From Bacillota bacterium (lineage in GTDB: Bacteria; Bacillota; UBA4882; UBA8346), in contig JAEWZY010000028.1 of NCBI GenBank assembly GCA_023394955.1, positions 13,927 to 77,926 on the forward strand: a stretch of 64,000 nt of DNA. The letters are read 5' to 3'. Both the position numbers and the translations under genes were made by a program. Below, one piece after another: positions 33,311 through 41,947 of this stretch. The number at the start of each line of letters is the position of its first letter. The stretch's first letter is position 1. Under the pieces are notes generated by a model. That model was not told the origin of the DNA and ran no database searches. It worked only from the letters and a program-made list of their open reading frames with translations.

Positions 33311-34978
33311 ATGAGTATCAGTTGCCAATATGAGGTGATGAGATATCCGTTTTTTTTAACGGATTTTACCCGGTCGATCCCGGTAGAAGGGGAACTAAAA
33401 TTAGCTGAAAACTTGCCGCCCCTTGCTAAAATTAATTGGGGAAGTTTTGAGGCCGAAGGCCCGGAATTGGAAGTATATGACGATCTATTGGTTATTTCAG
33501 GAAAGGTCTATCCGTACATAATGTACCTTACCAGTCCGGGTGTAAATTCAATTGATACGGTGGCCGGTGGCGAAGAAATTCAGGAACAGGAAATTGAACG
33601 GTTAGAATGCGGAGCCCGTTGGCTTAATGAAGCTGGAGTCGGCTATGAGGAGAGAATTACCATTCCCGGACTACGCGCCGGAATGGCAATTGATGTTGAC
33701 TTATCGCCTTCCAGCGCTACATTCGAAGAGACTGGACCCGGACAAATCCACTTTTTAGGGCAGCTTGAGGTGACAGTGCATGCCCTGGACAATCAAGAGA
33801 TTCAAGTTGTCGGTGAAGTTGTGGCGCAACCCCCTTCTAAAGTCAATGTCATTAAGGAACCGGTAAAATTAGAAGAGGTACTGGATGTAAGAAAAGAAAC
33901 GATCCCGCTTCAGACTCCTCTGGTCCTTTCAAACCTTAAACCGGGTACCGCCCGAATCTTAACCTACCAGGCCAGGCCAGCCGGGATTAATTATGAAGTG
34001 GGCCTGAATAAGATATTTATTAAAGGATTCCTAGACGTATCCATGGTTTATGTCGGTTGTGACGATGACGGCAGGCCGACCGAGATCTTTGCCCATGAAT
34101 GGAACCGCTCCTCGGGAACGGCGGTTCCGTTTGAAACCGTCATTGCCACTGATACATCCGACATAAATCTAACAGTAATTCCCAGGGTAACGCTTCGCAA
34201 TAGTAAACTGGATATGAAGACTCCCCGGGAGATGCGTTACCGGGTGGATGTCGAATGTGAAGCGACAATCTCTAAGGTTGTTCAAAAAGAAGTCGTGACT
34301 GATGCTGAATCCGGCGGCGAGCAGGTTGTTGATGTTTTAAAGAGTCTACTTAATTTTGAAGAGAATTTGGGCGAAAAGACCGGAGTGATCACTTTAGAAA
34401 CGGTAATCGCCCTTCCTAATGGGGAGAATCCGGAACGGTTATTATTATGGGAAGGATCACCCAAAGATTTGTCTTTAGAAGCGGCAGAGGATAAAGTATT
34501 GGTGGATGGCAGTGTGGATCTTAGACTAGTCTATGCCGCCGATAGCGCTGATGGTTCAAGAGTTCAAGTCGCCTGCTGGGACCGGCCAAGCAATACTAGT
34601 ATTCCATTGGCTGGAGTAATAGAATTTCCAGGTGTTCAACCGGGCACATTGCTTCGGACCCAAGCGCAGATTGATTCGATTAACCTGGAGTTGACCGGGG
34701 ACAGGACAATACAGGTAAATGGAACGGTCTTGCTGAGAGTGATGGCGAGAGCCCCAAGAGCTTTAATGACATTAAGGGATTGCGCCGCAGTGGAACCAGC
34801 TGATCCTTCCGCCAGACCTAGCATGATGTTTTATGTGGTGCAGCACGGCGACTCACTTTGGAAAATTGCCCGTCAATACCAGACCACAGTTGAGACACTG
34901 GCGCAAGCTAATCAAATCTCCAACCCGGACCGGATCTGCATTGGCCAAAAATTGATCATTCCCAAACAAGCAGTATAA
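33311..34978 (+). CDS. SPOCS-domain (DUF3794) and LysM spore protein
   Basis: 555 residues from ATG 33311 (GGAGGG ends six bases upstream; ATG 33305 touches it). The body consists of about three DUF3794/SPOCS repeats, beta-rich units with recurring VEG/VDGSVDLRLVY and PGVQPGT-type strands (for example near 150-260, 270-380 and 395-490). A C-terminal LysM (about 508-553, VVQHGDSLWKIARQYQTTVE) should bind peptidoglycan. Such proteins occur in spore-forming Bacillota and are related in architecture to coat/cortex morphogenetic proteins. No signal peptide, so a mother-cell or forespore location is likely. A terminator follows. Confidence 0.85.
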   Translation: MSISCQYEVMRYPFFLTDFTRSIPVEGELKLAENLPPLAKINWGSFEAEGPELEVYDDLLVISGKVYPYIMYLTSPGVNSIDTVAGGEEIQEQEIERLECGARWLNEAGVGYEERITIPGLRAGMAIDVDLSPSSATFEETGPGQIHFLGQLEVTVHALDNQEIQVVGEVVAQPPSKVNVIKEPVKLEEVLDVRKETIPLQTPLVLSNLKPGTARILTYQARPAGINYEVGLNKIFIKGFLDVSMVYVGCDDDGRPTEIFAHEWNRSSGTAVPFETVIATDTSDINLTVIPRVTLRNSKLDMKTPREMRYRVDVECEATISKVVQKEVVTDAESGGEQVVDVLKSLLNFEENLGEKTGVITLETVIALPNGENPERLLLWEGSPKDLSLEAAEDKVLVDGSVDLRLVYAADSADGSRVQVACWDRPSNTSIPLAGVIEFPGVQPGTLLRTQAQIDSINLELTGDRTIQVNGTVLLRVMARAPRALMTLRDCAAVEPADPSARPSMMFYVVQHGDSLWKIARQYQTTVETLAQANQISNPDRICIGQKLIIPKQAV

Positions 34979-35280
34979 ATTTTATTAAAAGTTAATTATC
35001 AATCGTGCCTGTGCAGCTAAATAGAATTAGTTGCGCAGGCGCTTTTTTTTCAGAATATCATAAAAAATAATCCATTCTGACTTTCGCCTAGTAAAAAGGC
35101 CTTTAAATATGCTGTTCGCCCGGTTTTCTTTTAGTCAACAGACCATATGATATCAATATAAGGTGAGGAGAAATTAACCCATAGGAAAAAGCTGATTGTC
35201 ATCTTATAAATAATTTAAAAACAAGTTGCATCAAGACCAATTGATGCCTTAAAAACTTGACTAAGGAAGAGGGTAACCAA
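34979..35280. other. Intergenic region between two SPOCS genes
   Basis: About 300 bases holding the terminator at 35007-35050 and an AT-rich upstream region for the next gene, with the ribosome binding site AAGGAAGAGGG (35262-35273). I could not place a sporulation-sigma promoter with confidence. Confidence 0.45.
35007..35050 (+). terminator. Terminator after the SPOCS/LysM gene
   Basis: GCCTGTGCAGCTAA pairs with TTAGTTGCGCAGGC (one G-T pair and one mismatch) around six bases, followed by GCTTTTTTTT. Confidence 0.9.
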
Positions 35281-35757
35281 ATGGAAGTGATTGCGGAAAC
35301 AACCGCTCAAGTTCTAGTTGATGATACCATCACCCTCCCCCGGCCGGCTGAAAAAATCGACGAAATCGTAGCTAGAGTACAAGACCTTAATTGTTTTGTC
35401 ATTGAGAATAAGGTAATCTTCCAAGGAATATTACATAAACAAATTTTTTTTGTCGATACCAAAGGAATCGTAAGACATGTTGGAGTAGACATACCGTTTA
35501 GCGGTTTCGTTGATCTCCCCGGAGTCCAGGCTGGCGCTACTTGCCGGTTGACGGCGACGATCGAATTCATTAATTTCCAGTTATTATCGCCGACTCAACT
35601 TCGGGAGACCGTCGTCATCGTCGTTTCAGTGTCAGTTACGGACGAAGTCAATAATATGACCGTCTGTACCAATACTTTACCCCTGCAAGCATTACGTTTC
35701 GGAGAACCGAATACGATAAGAGTTAAAGGGACCGGAGGAGGCGTGGTACGTCGTTAG
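35281..35757 (+). CDS. Single SPOCS-domain (DUF3794) protein
   Basis: 158 residues from ATG 35281 (AAGGAAGAGGG upstream). One DUF3794/SPOCS unit with the pattern V-E-N-K-V-I-F-Q-G-I-L-H-K-Q-I-F-F-V followed by a PGVQAGATCRLTATIEFI strand pair, and a short C-terminal extension with RFGEPNTIRVKGTGGG. Probably a structural spore-coat or surface component like its larger neighbour. Ends one base before a perfect palindromic terminator. Confidence 0.8.
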   Translation: MEVIAETTAQVLVDDTITLPRPAEKIDEIVARVQDLNCFVIENKVIFQGILHKQIFFVDTKGIVRHVGVDIPFSGFVDLPGVQAGATCRLTATIEFINFQLLSPTQLRETVVIVVSVSVTDEVNNMTVCTNTLPLQALRFGEPNTIRVKGTGGGVVRR

Positions 35758-35809
35758 CTATCAAGAAATAAGGGCAATCCTGGCCAGGATTGCCCTTATT
35801 TCTTGATAG
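35758..35809. terminator. 52-base perfect palindrome, terminator
   Basis: The sequence from 35758 to 35809 is its own exact complement, centred on TGGCCA (35781-35786), beginning right after the SPOCS gene stop codon. The 3' arm includes CTTATTTCTTG. With no unpaired loop bases it can act in either direction and could also form a cruciform. Confidence 0.75.
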
Positions 35810-35928
35810 GAATTAAAGGGGTTGTATCTACCAGGATTACCAGATATTTATGCAGCTAAAATAGCATTTTGTACTCCGCGGTTACGTTTAATATGTTATA
35901 ATCGGAGCTAACGTGATGGAGGAGTACT

Positions 35929-38457
35929 ATGTTAACTACTTTTTTGAAAAAGGATTCTTTTATCAAAGACATTCTGCTCCTACTAGTGGTGAGCATTTTA
36001 GCTTCGGCCATTTTTGCCCGGGGTTTCGCTTTGGCTACCGATAAGTATTTTGCCAAAGCTATTACCGGAGTAATGGGAGATATGGGCCAATATGACCTGC
36101 TGTTTCAAACCAAGGTAGAATTGAAAGGAGCATTGGTCCGTCAGGTTAAACAGGTAATCGAAGACAGGTTTCCCGGGGCTTCGTTTAAAGAAGGAATTAG
36201 CTTGGCCGGTAAGGCCAGCTATTTTTTGACATTGCCGGATCGTTATAAAACTAAAAGCGTTTACAATAGTCTGTCTCATTATTTTAGTAATCTTCCCGGT
36301 AATGGTGGTTTTTCAGTGATGACCGAGCCGAGGATTAATATTAGCAGTGTGCCTGCGGGGGCGTTTGACTTTTTGTCCAAACAAGTTGATGGGGTTCCGG
36401 GAGTCCGTTTCACCTATAAAGATGGTAGTAGTATCGGTGTAATTTTAAAAAACGCCCATGAAAGCGAATCAGTGCTTAATAAAATTAAGCAGATTTTAGC
36501 AAAATATCAAATTTTAGAGGTTAGATTAGCTTCAGGCTATTCCCAAGAGGAGATTATGACTTTAGGGAAAAAAGTAACCCAGGGTCTGACCGGCCTTGAA
36601 GGAGCTGGTTATGTCCGTGACGTAACAATGGCGGGCAGTAGTGATGGGTATGAATATTTATCCAATACTTTACTGGAAGTGAAGAAGTTTCTCCTGGCTT
36701 ATGCGGCGGAAGTCAAGATCCAACCGGAGCCTGGAGAATCATTAGAAGTCGGCGATTTATTAGTGCTGAATGGCGAGAATGAAAAGAGCATTAAACCGGG
36801 GTCGACTTTGGAACCACTTGAGGTTGTCGTCAAAATTACCGCTAAAGAAGGGGAAGCTTATCGAGGCCTGATTATTCAAGGTGACGCCGGATTTTTAAAG
36901 GACAATCAAGCCTATCGTTTACTCCCTGAAGACAAGATCGGCCCCCTGGTTGGCGCCGCCGAAGTATCAAGCAGGAAAGCCCAGTTAGTGCAAGGGTTGG
37001 ATCAGGGGGTCAAACTATTAAACCAAATTAACGGAGCGATTAATGATTTTAATGAGTCTACCGGAGGTGCGGGGTTGACCGTATCCGGAGTGGAAAAGGC
37101 CTATCGGCGACTTTTTGAAGTAAAGGACGCTCTTGGCCAAATTGAAAACGGAATTAACGGATTAACCGGGAAAACCGATAGTAACGGGCTGGTTAAAATG
37201 GTCCATTTAGTTGAAGGCATCGGAGATGATTTGGATTATATATCCCGGTCTTTTGCCAGGGTCCAAGTACTAGAGAACCGGTTCAGTAAAACTTTGAACG
37301 GCCTACAAAACGCTCAAATATTATTGGGCAGTCCGTTATTGCAAAGCGCCGCCGGGCAGTCAGGCGGGATTGCCGACAAAATATCCCTACTCCATGAGCA
37401 ACTTGGAATCGTTCATGATTCGTTACAAGAGCGGATCCAGAGCTTAGACAGTTTTATTAATCGTTTTAACCCTTTAGTAGCGACTCTTTTATCCTGGCGG
37501 AATAAAGCCAATAGTTTTGCTGAACAAATAAATAATTTCGGGACTGTCTTTACACCGGGCAGCGCTAACCATAATCAATTGATGGAAATGATTCAAGCTA
37601 CCAATCAGGTTCTCTCCAGCCTGACCGGCTTTGATCCCAAACAGGTTAAGACCGGGTTGGAATTGATCTCGGATCATTTATTCGGTTCCGATCAGGTTGA
37701 TTTAACTGCTTTAATCGCTCAGGTTGAAAAGTTCAGGGATGCGTTGCCCCAATTGTTAGATGAAGAGATCGGTAAATCGGTAAATCTGATTGACCAATAT
37801 GCAGGTGGAGAAGGAACTCCCGGCGAGAAACTTCAAATTTTTACCAACACCGATATCGACCGACGGTTGATTAACGCTGCGATTCAAGACACTTTAAATA
37901 GTAGCCAAACAGCGATTTTTTCATTGCCGGTCGGTACGATTCAGCCGGATATCAGGGGCGAGCTATTTAAAATATTGGCTGAAGTACGTTCAACTATTGC
38001 AGCTTTGATTGTAATGATTCTTTGGGTTCTATTGTTTATTTTGGACCAATCATTAATCATTTCCATGTTTAAAATGATGGATATCTCCTTATTGCCTAAG
38101 AAGCGGCATTGGAAGCGCCCTTGGTTGGATTGGGGCTATCAGAAGGCAGTTAAATTTTTAAGCCCGGCCAATCTTTACGCAATAGCCGTCGGCAGTATTT
38201 GGCTGGGTGTCGGTTTTTTCCTGGCCGGAGCGAGAATACCTTATCTTAATTATTGGGAGATTGGGGTTTTAGGAGGCCTTTTAGGGATTTTAATGTCTTC
38301 ATTGGCGATTAAGATTAACCCTATTTCTAAAGATGAGGTTTTCGCGGGATTATCATTGGGATTTCAATTTAAAACCATTATGCGGGAGATTGTAATTCCA
38401 GCCGGTCGTCCAGGGATGTTACAAATTTTGAATCGCTGGAAGATGGTTATGAAATAG
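35929..38457 (+). CDS. Large membrane protein with extracytoplasmic coiled-coil domain
   Basis: 842 residues of unrecognised family. One membrane span near the N-terminus (about 13-34), then about 650 extracytoplasmic residues: a mixed domain to about 345 and a long helical, coiled-coil-like region (about 345-650, with repeated LNQINGAIN, IENGINGL, VEGIGDDL, LHEQLGIVHDSL). Three more spans follow near 688-712, 745-770 and 776-797, with a basic cytoplasmic tail. A GlnQ-like ATPase follows after 15 bases, so this is probably the membrane partner of an ABC system. It does not look like MacB, FtsX or an amino-acid permease. ATG with GGAGGAG upstream. No signal of substrate. Confidence 0.75.
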   Translation: MLTTFLKKDSFIKDILLLLVVSILASAIFARGFALATDKYFAKAITGVMGDMGQYDLLFQTKVELKGALVRQVKQVIEDRFPGASFKEGISLAGKASYFLTLPDRYKTKSVYNSLSHYFSNLPGNGGFSVMTEPRINISSVPAGAFDFLSKQVDGVPGVRFTYKDGSSIGVILKNAHESESVLNKIKQILAKYQILEVRLASGYSQEEIMTLGKKVTQGLTGLEGAGYVRDVTMAGSSDGYEYLSNTLLEVKKFLLAYAAEVKIQPEPGESLEVGDLLVLNGENEKSIKPGSTLEPLEVVVKITAKEGEAYRGLIIQGDAGFLKDNQAYRLLPEDKIGPLVGAAEVSSRKAQLVQGLDQGVKLLNQINGAINDFNESTGGAGLTVSGVEKAYRRLFEVKDALGQIENGINGLTGKTDSNGLVKMVHLVEGIGDDLDYISRSFARVQVLENRFSKTLNGLQNAQILLGSPLLQSAAGQSGGIADKISLLHEQLGIVHDSLQERIQSLDSFINRFNPLVATLLSWRNKANSFAEQINNFGTVFTPGSANHNQLMEMIQATNQVLSSLTGFDPKQVKTGLELISDHLFGSDQVDLTALIAQVEKFRDALPQLLDEEIGKSVNLIDQYAGGEGTPGEKLQIFTNTDIDRRLINAAIQDTLNSSQTAIFSLPVGTIQPDIRGELFKILAEVRSTIAALIVMILWVLLFILDQSLIISMFKMMDISLLPKKRHWKRPWLDWGYQKAVKFLSPANLYAIAVGSIWLGVGFFLAGARIPYLNYWEIGVLGGLLGILMSSLAIKINPISKDEVFAGLSLGFQFKTIMREIVIPAGRPGMLQILNRWKMVMK

Positions 38458-38472
38458 CGGAGGATGATTAGA

Positions 38473-39201
38473 ATGTTGGAAATCAAAGGACTGAAAAAAA
38501 GTTACGGCCGGAAAAATGCTTTGAATGGGGTTGATTTTAAAGTGGCCCAGGGAGAAACAGTTGTGATTATGGGGCCTAGCGGTTGCGGTAAATCAACCTT
38601 AATACGGTGTATTAACCGTTTGACCGAACCTGATGAAGGAATAATCAATCTTCAAAACCAGACCATAACCGAAATGTCTTTGAATGAGTTATTAAAGGTC
38701 CGCCGTAAAATTGGTTTTGTTTTTCAACATTTCAATTTAATCAAGCGGCTAACTATATTAGATAATGTATCAATGCCTCTCAGGCTTCATGGAGTTGACT
38801 TGGGAGAAGCTGAGCAGCGTGCCAAAGACGCCTTGGGGAAAGTGGGGCTGAGTCATAAATTGGAAGATATTCCGGAAGAATTAAGCGGTGGGGAACAACA
38901 ACGGGTGGGAATTGCCCGGGCATTGGCCCTTGAACCGGAAATTATGCTTTGGGATGAACCGACCGCTTCCCTTGACCCGATTTTGGTGGGGGAAGTAATT
39001 GAAGTAATGGAAGAACTGGTACGGGAAGGTAAGACTACGATGATTATTGTCACCCATGAATTGTTTTTTGCCCGACGGGCGGCGGACCGGATCGTATTTA
39101 TGGATAAGGGGATAATCGTTGAATCGGGAATTCCGGAAGATGTATTGGAACATCCGGTTTCCGAAATCGGCCAAAAATATCATAATTTATTAAGGTGTTA
39201 A
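38473..39201 (+). CDS. ABC transporter ATPase, GlnQ-like
   Basis: 242 residues from ATG 38473 (CGGAGG ten bases upstream; ATG 38464 touches it). Walker A GPSGCGKST near residue 36, Q-loop FQHFNLIKRLTILDNV, signature LSGGEQQRVGIARAL, Walker B IMLWDEPTASLDP and the H-loop VTHE. By sequence it belongs to the polar amino-acid importer ATPases, yet it has neither a HisM-type permease nor a binding protein beside it. Its only neighbour is the 842-residue membrane protein. An unusual exporter or mechanotransmission role is therefore possible. Confidence 0.9.
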   Translation: MLEIKGLKKSYGRKNALNGVDFKVAQGETVVIMGPSGCGKSTLIRCINRLTEPDEGIINLQNQTITEMSLNELLKVRRKIGFVFQHFNLIKRLTILDNVSMPLRLHGVDLGEAEQRAKDALGKVGLSHKLEDIPEELSGGEQQRVGIARALALEPEIMLWDEPTASLDPILVGEVIEVMEELVREGKTTMIIVTHELFFARRAADRIVFMDKGIIVESGIPEDVLEHPVSEIGQKYHNLLRC

Positions 39202-39311
39202 TTTTAATTGATCCATGGACAGATATGGGTAACATTATTCTCAATATCTTAATATGTGGTAATGTACTGAATAAAAGGTAAAAACTATGAAACACTTGAA
39301 TTATTATTCAC

Positions 39312-39340
39312 TTGACACCGGTTAGAGACTGACATATAAT
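39312..39340 (+). promoter_or_regulatory. Consensus promoter of the lpxC-fabZ-lpxA unit
   Basis: TTGACA (39312-39317), 17-base spacer, TATAAT (39335-39340): a full consensus housekeeping promoter. The start of lpxC is about 140 bases downstream, leaving a long leader in which I see no recognised regulatory RNA. Confidence 0.88.
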
Positions 39341-39480
39341 TTTTGCGAGGTTTCGATAAAAAGTAATTAATATCTAAAAAATTTCATAGATGCTTGTCGG
39401 TTCACGTTAATTTGTTTTCATATTTCCGAATTTGCCAACGGCGGGTTGGCGTGGATGACTATCTAGAAATGGAGATACCG

Positions 39481-40350
39481 ATGATTTTACAACAGACCGT
39501 CTCTAAAGAAATTGAAATTTCAGGCCAAGCCCTTCAAAGCGGCGCAATGGTAAAGATGAGGATTTATCCTCAGCCTACTAATACCGGAATCGTCTTTAGC
39601 AGATCGGATCTACCTGGAAAACCACGGGTTGAGGCCAGACCGGAAAATGTAATTAGCACTAAAAAAAGTGTTACTTTAGGGAAGGGCGGTTGGAAGATCG
39701 CAACCATCGAACATTTAATGGCGGTTTTTCACGGGTTGGGTATTGATAACGCTCTGGTTGAGGTGAATGGAGAGGAATTACCGTCCGGAGACGGCAGCGG
39801 CCACGCTTTTGCTGAAAAAATCTTAGAGGCCGATATTACCATCCAGGATCTTCCCAAAAATTTAGTTTATATCAAAGAGCCCCTTTGGGTTGAAGGAACC
39901 GTATTCAAAGGGGAACAGCCCCTAAATGCAATGTTGCTAGCTTTGCCCAGTGATCGGCTGGAGGTCAGTTTCGTTTTCACCTCCGATCACCCGATCACTG
40001 GTAACCAGTATTATCATTTCCAGTTATCAAGGGAGAGGTTTCTTGAGGAAGTCGCTCCAGCGCGAACCATTGCTTTTACGAAAGAGATCGAGTACTTGCG
40101 CAGTCAAGGGCTGGCGATGAGCACTGATTTAAACATTGCGGTAATTGTTGGGGATGACGGCTATCAAAATGAACTTCGTTTTCCTGAAGAGATTGTCCGG
40201 CATAAAATTTTGGATATCCTTGGCGACCTTTATTTAGCCGGTCCGATTATCGCGCATTTAGTGGCATTTCGTTCGGGACACGCCCTCGATCTTGAAATGG
40301 CTAAAAAAATAACCCAAAAGCAAACTGAGAAAAGTGATAAAAGATTATAA
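39481..40350 (+). CDS. lpxC: UDP-3-O-acyl-N-acetylglucosamine deacetylase
   Basis: Zinc deacetylase, the committed step of lipid A synthesis. 289 residues from ATG 39481, chosen for TGGAGAT seven bases upstream and the canonical MILQQTVSKEIEISGQALQSG start, seen as QQTVSKEI and SGQALQSG. Zinc ligands are the His in ATIEHLMA and the His/Asp of RHKILDILGDLYLAG; ELPSGDGSG and the final SGH with catalytic His are present. Not fused to FabZ, unlike the Bacteroidetes form. First gene after the strong promoter. Confidence 0.96.
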   Translation: MILQQTVSKEIEISGQALQSGAMVKMRIYPQPTNTGIVFSRSDLPGKPRVEARPENVISTKKSVTLGKGGWKIATIEHLMAVFHGLGIDNALVEVNGEELPSGDGSGHAFAEKILEADITIQDLPKNLVYIKEPLWVEGTVFKGEQPLNAMLLALPSDRLEVSFVFTSDHPITGNQYYHFQLSRERFLEEVAPARTIAFTKEIEYLRSQGLAMSTDLNIAVIVGDDGYQNELRFPEEIVRHKILDILGDLYLAGPIIAHLVAFRSGHALDLEMAKKITQKQTEKSDKRL

Positions 40351-40388
40351 TTCCAATTATGAGCGAAGATCGAGTAGGAGGTTAAGTA

Positions 40389-40814
40389 ATGTTTGATATT
40401 AATCAAATAAAAGCAATGTTACCCCATCGTTATCCTTTTTTATTAGTGGATCGGGTCTTGGAGTTAGTCCCTAAGCGAAGATTGGTAGCATTAAAAAACG
40501 TTACGGCGAACGAGCAATTTTTTAACGGTCATTTTCCACAAAGACCGGTTATGCCTGGAGTGCTAATCATTGAAAGTATGGCCCAAGCCGCCGGTTTAGT
40601 TATGTTATCCGAGGAAGAGCACAAAGGGAAAATACCTTATTTTACTGGAATTGATAAAGCTCGTTTTCGAAAGCCGATTGTTCCCGGGGATCAGGTTATT
40701 ATCGAAATTGACGTAATTCGGATTAAAGGCAATGTGGGACGGGCCAAAGCTGTCGCCAAAGTTGATAATCAAGTGGCGACTGAAGCCGAATTAATGTTCG
40801 TGATGGGCGAATAA
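40389..40814 (+). CDS. fabZ: 3-hydroxyacyl-ACP dehydratase
   Basis: Dehydrates 3-hydroxyacyl-ACP in fatty-acid elongation and so competes with lipid A synthesis for the same pool. 141 residues, hot-dog fold: HRYPFLLVDRV at the start, catalytic His in NGHFPQRPVMPGVLIIESMAQAAG with the Glu on the helix. AGGAGG precedes ATG. Its place between lpxC and lpxA is the classic lpx arrangement. Confidence 0.96.
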   Translation: MFDINQIKAMLPHRYPFLLVDRVLELVPKRRLVALKNVTANEQFFNGHFPQRPVMPGVLIIESMAQAAGLVMLSEEEHKGKIPYFTGIDKARFRKPIVPGDQVIIEIDVIRIKGNVGRAKAVAKVDNQVATEAELMFVMGE

Positions 40815-40992
40815 AATATTTCATTTCAGGCAATTGGAATCAAAATCATTAGCATTTGAAAGATAATTGCAGATAAAGTTATTTCCCCCCGGTTTTTGCC
40901 TGTCCATTCTTAATACATAGATTACGATATTAATAATACTTATCCTAATAATTTTTTGACTAAACTTTATTTATAAACAGGGGGCCTTTATT

Positions 40993-41799
40993 ATGCAGCT
41001 AATCGATTCCAAAGTTATCAATCTCAGAGAGATTCATTCTACCGCAATTGTACATCCCAGTGCTAAACTGGGTCGCAATGTGATTGTCGGCCCCTACGCT
41101 ATAATTGGAGAAAATGTAGAGATTGGCGATGATTGTGTTATCGGCCCTCACGTAGTTATTGAAGGTTGGACGACTATCGGTGCGGGAAACCGGTTCTTCC
41201 ATGGCGGTTCAATCGGATGCGAACCTCAGGATTTGAAATTTAAAGGCGAAAAAAGTTTTCTCTTCATCGGAGATAATAATATCTTTCGCGAGAATGTTAC
41301 TATCTCCAGAGGAACTGATGGTGGCGGCGGCGAAACGAGAATTGGGAACAACAATCTCTTTATGGCATATTCTCATGTTGCTCATGACTGCCAGTTGAGT
41401 AATAATATTATTCTCGGAAATTGTTCAGCGCTAGCCGGCCATGTTGTGGTTGAAGACCGAGCGATTATCAGCGGATTAAGCGGAGTCCATCAGTTTTGTA
41501 AAGTTGGTAAAATGGCGATGGTCGGTTTTTCATCCAAAATTGTCAAAGACATTCCGCCTTTTATTTTAGTAGATGGAAATCCGGCTAAAGTATCCGGCAT
41601 CAATGTGGTTGGTCTGCGTCGTAACGGCATCGAATCCAATATTCGGGATGAAATCAAAAGAGCATACCGGATCTTGTATCGTTCCAATCATACCATCGGC
41701 AAAGCCATTGAGCAAATGGAACAGGAACTGCAGGGAACTGCTGAAATCGACCATTTTATTCGTTTCCTGCGCAGTGCGGAAAGGGGTATTCTTCGTTAA
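40993..41799 (+). CDS. lpxA: UDP-N-acetylglucosamine O-acyltransferase
   Basis: First acyl transfer of lipid A synthesis. 268 residues forming a left-handed beta helix of hexapeptide repeats (IHSTAIVHPSAKLGRNVIVG onward), with the catalytic His in YSHVAHDCQ and the GNCSALAGHV and SGLSGVHQFCKVG stretches typical of LpxA. The C-terminal helical domain (RAYRILYRS) is present. CAGGGGG lies upstream of ATG. 178 bases separate it from fabZ. Confidence 0.96.
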   Translation: MQLIDSKVINLREIHSTAIVHPSAKLGRNVIVGPYAIIGENVEIGDDCVIGPHVVIEGWTTIGAGNRFFHGGSIGCEPQDLKFKGEKSFLFIGDNNIFRENVTISRGTDGGGGETRIGNNNLFMAYSHVAHDCQLSNNIILGNCSALAGHVVVEDRAIISGLSGVHQFCKVGKMAMVGFSSKIVKDIPPFILVDGNPAKVSGINVVGLRRNGIESNIRDEIKRAYRILYRSNHTIGKAIEQMEQELQGTAEIDHFIRFLRSAERGILR

Positions 41800-41894
41800 T
41801 TAGTTAAGTTCCGCTTTGGGCTTTAAATCAGTTGTTTATGAAAAACTGGTAGAAATCTATTGAGATGTATTATAATATTGGAGTATCTTTTGAT

Positions 41895-41920
41895 AAGACT
41901 AGACTATGTCTAGTCTTTTT
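41895..41920 (+). terminator. Terminator between lpxA and lpxI
   Basis: AAGACTAGAC and GTCTAGTCTT form a perfect 10-bp stem around TAT, followed by three more T. A TATAAT box at 41871-41876 lies just before it, so this may be an attenuator in a short leader of lpxI rather than a simple gene end. Confidence 0.8.
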
Positions 41921-41947
41921 AAATTCAACCAGCAAGGAGTGTTTGCG

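Noticed and set aside
35929..39201. Assignment of the membrane protein/ATPase pair as MacB, FtsX-FtsE or an amino-acid importer
   Set aside because: The membrane protein lacks recognisable MacB/FtsX permease sequence, and there is no importer permease or binding protein.
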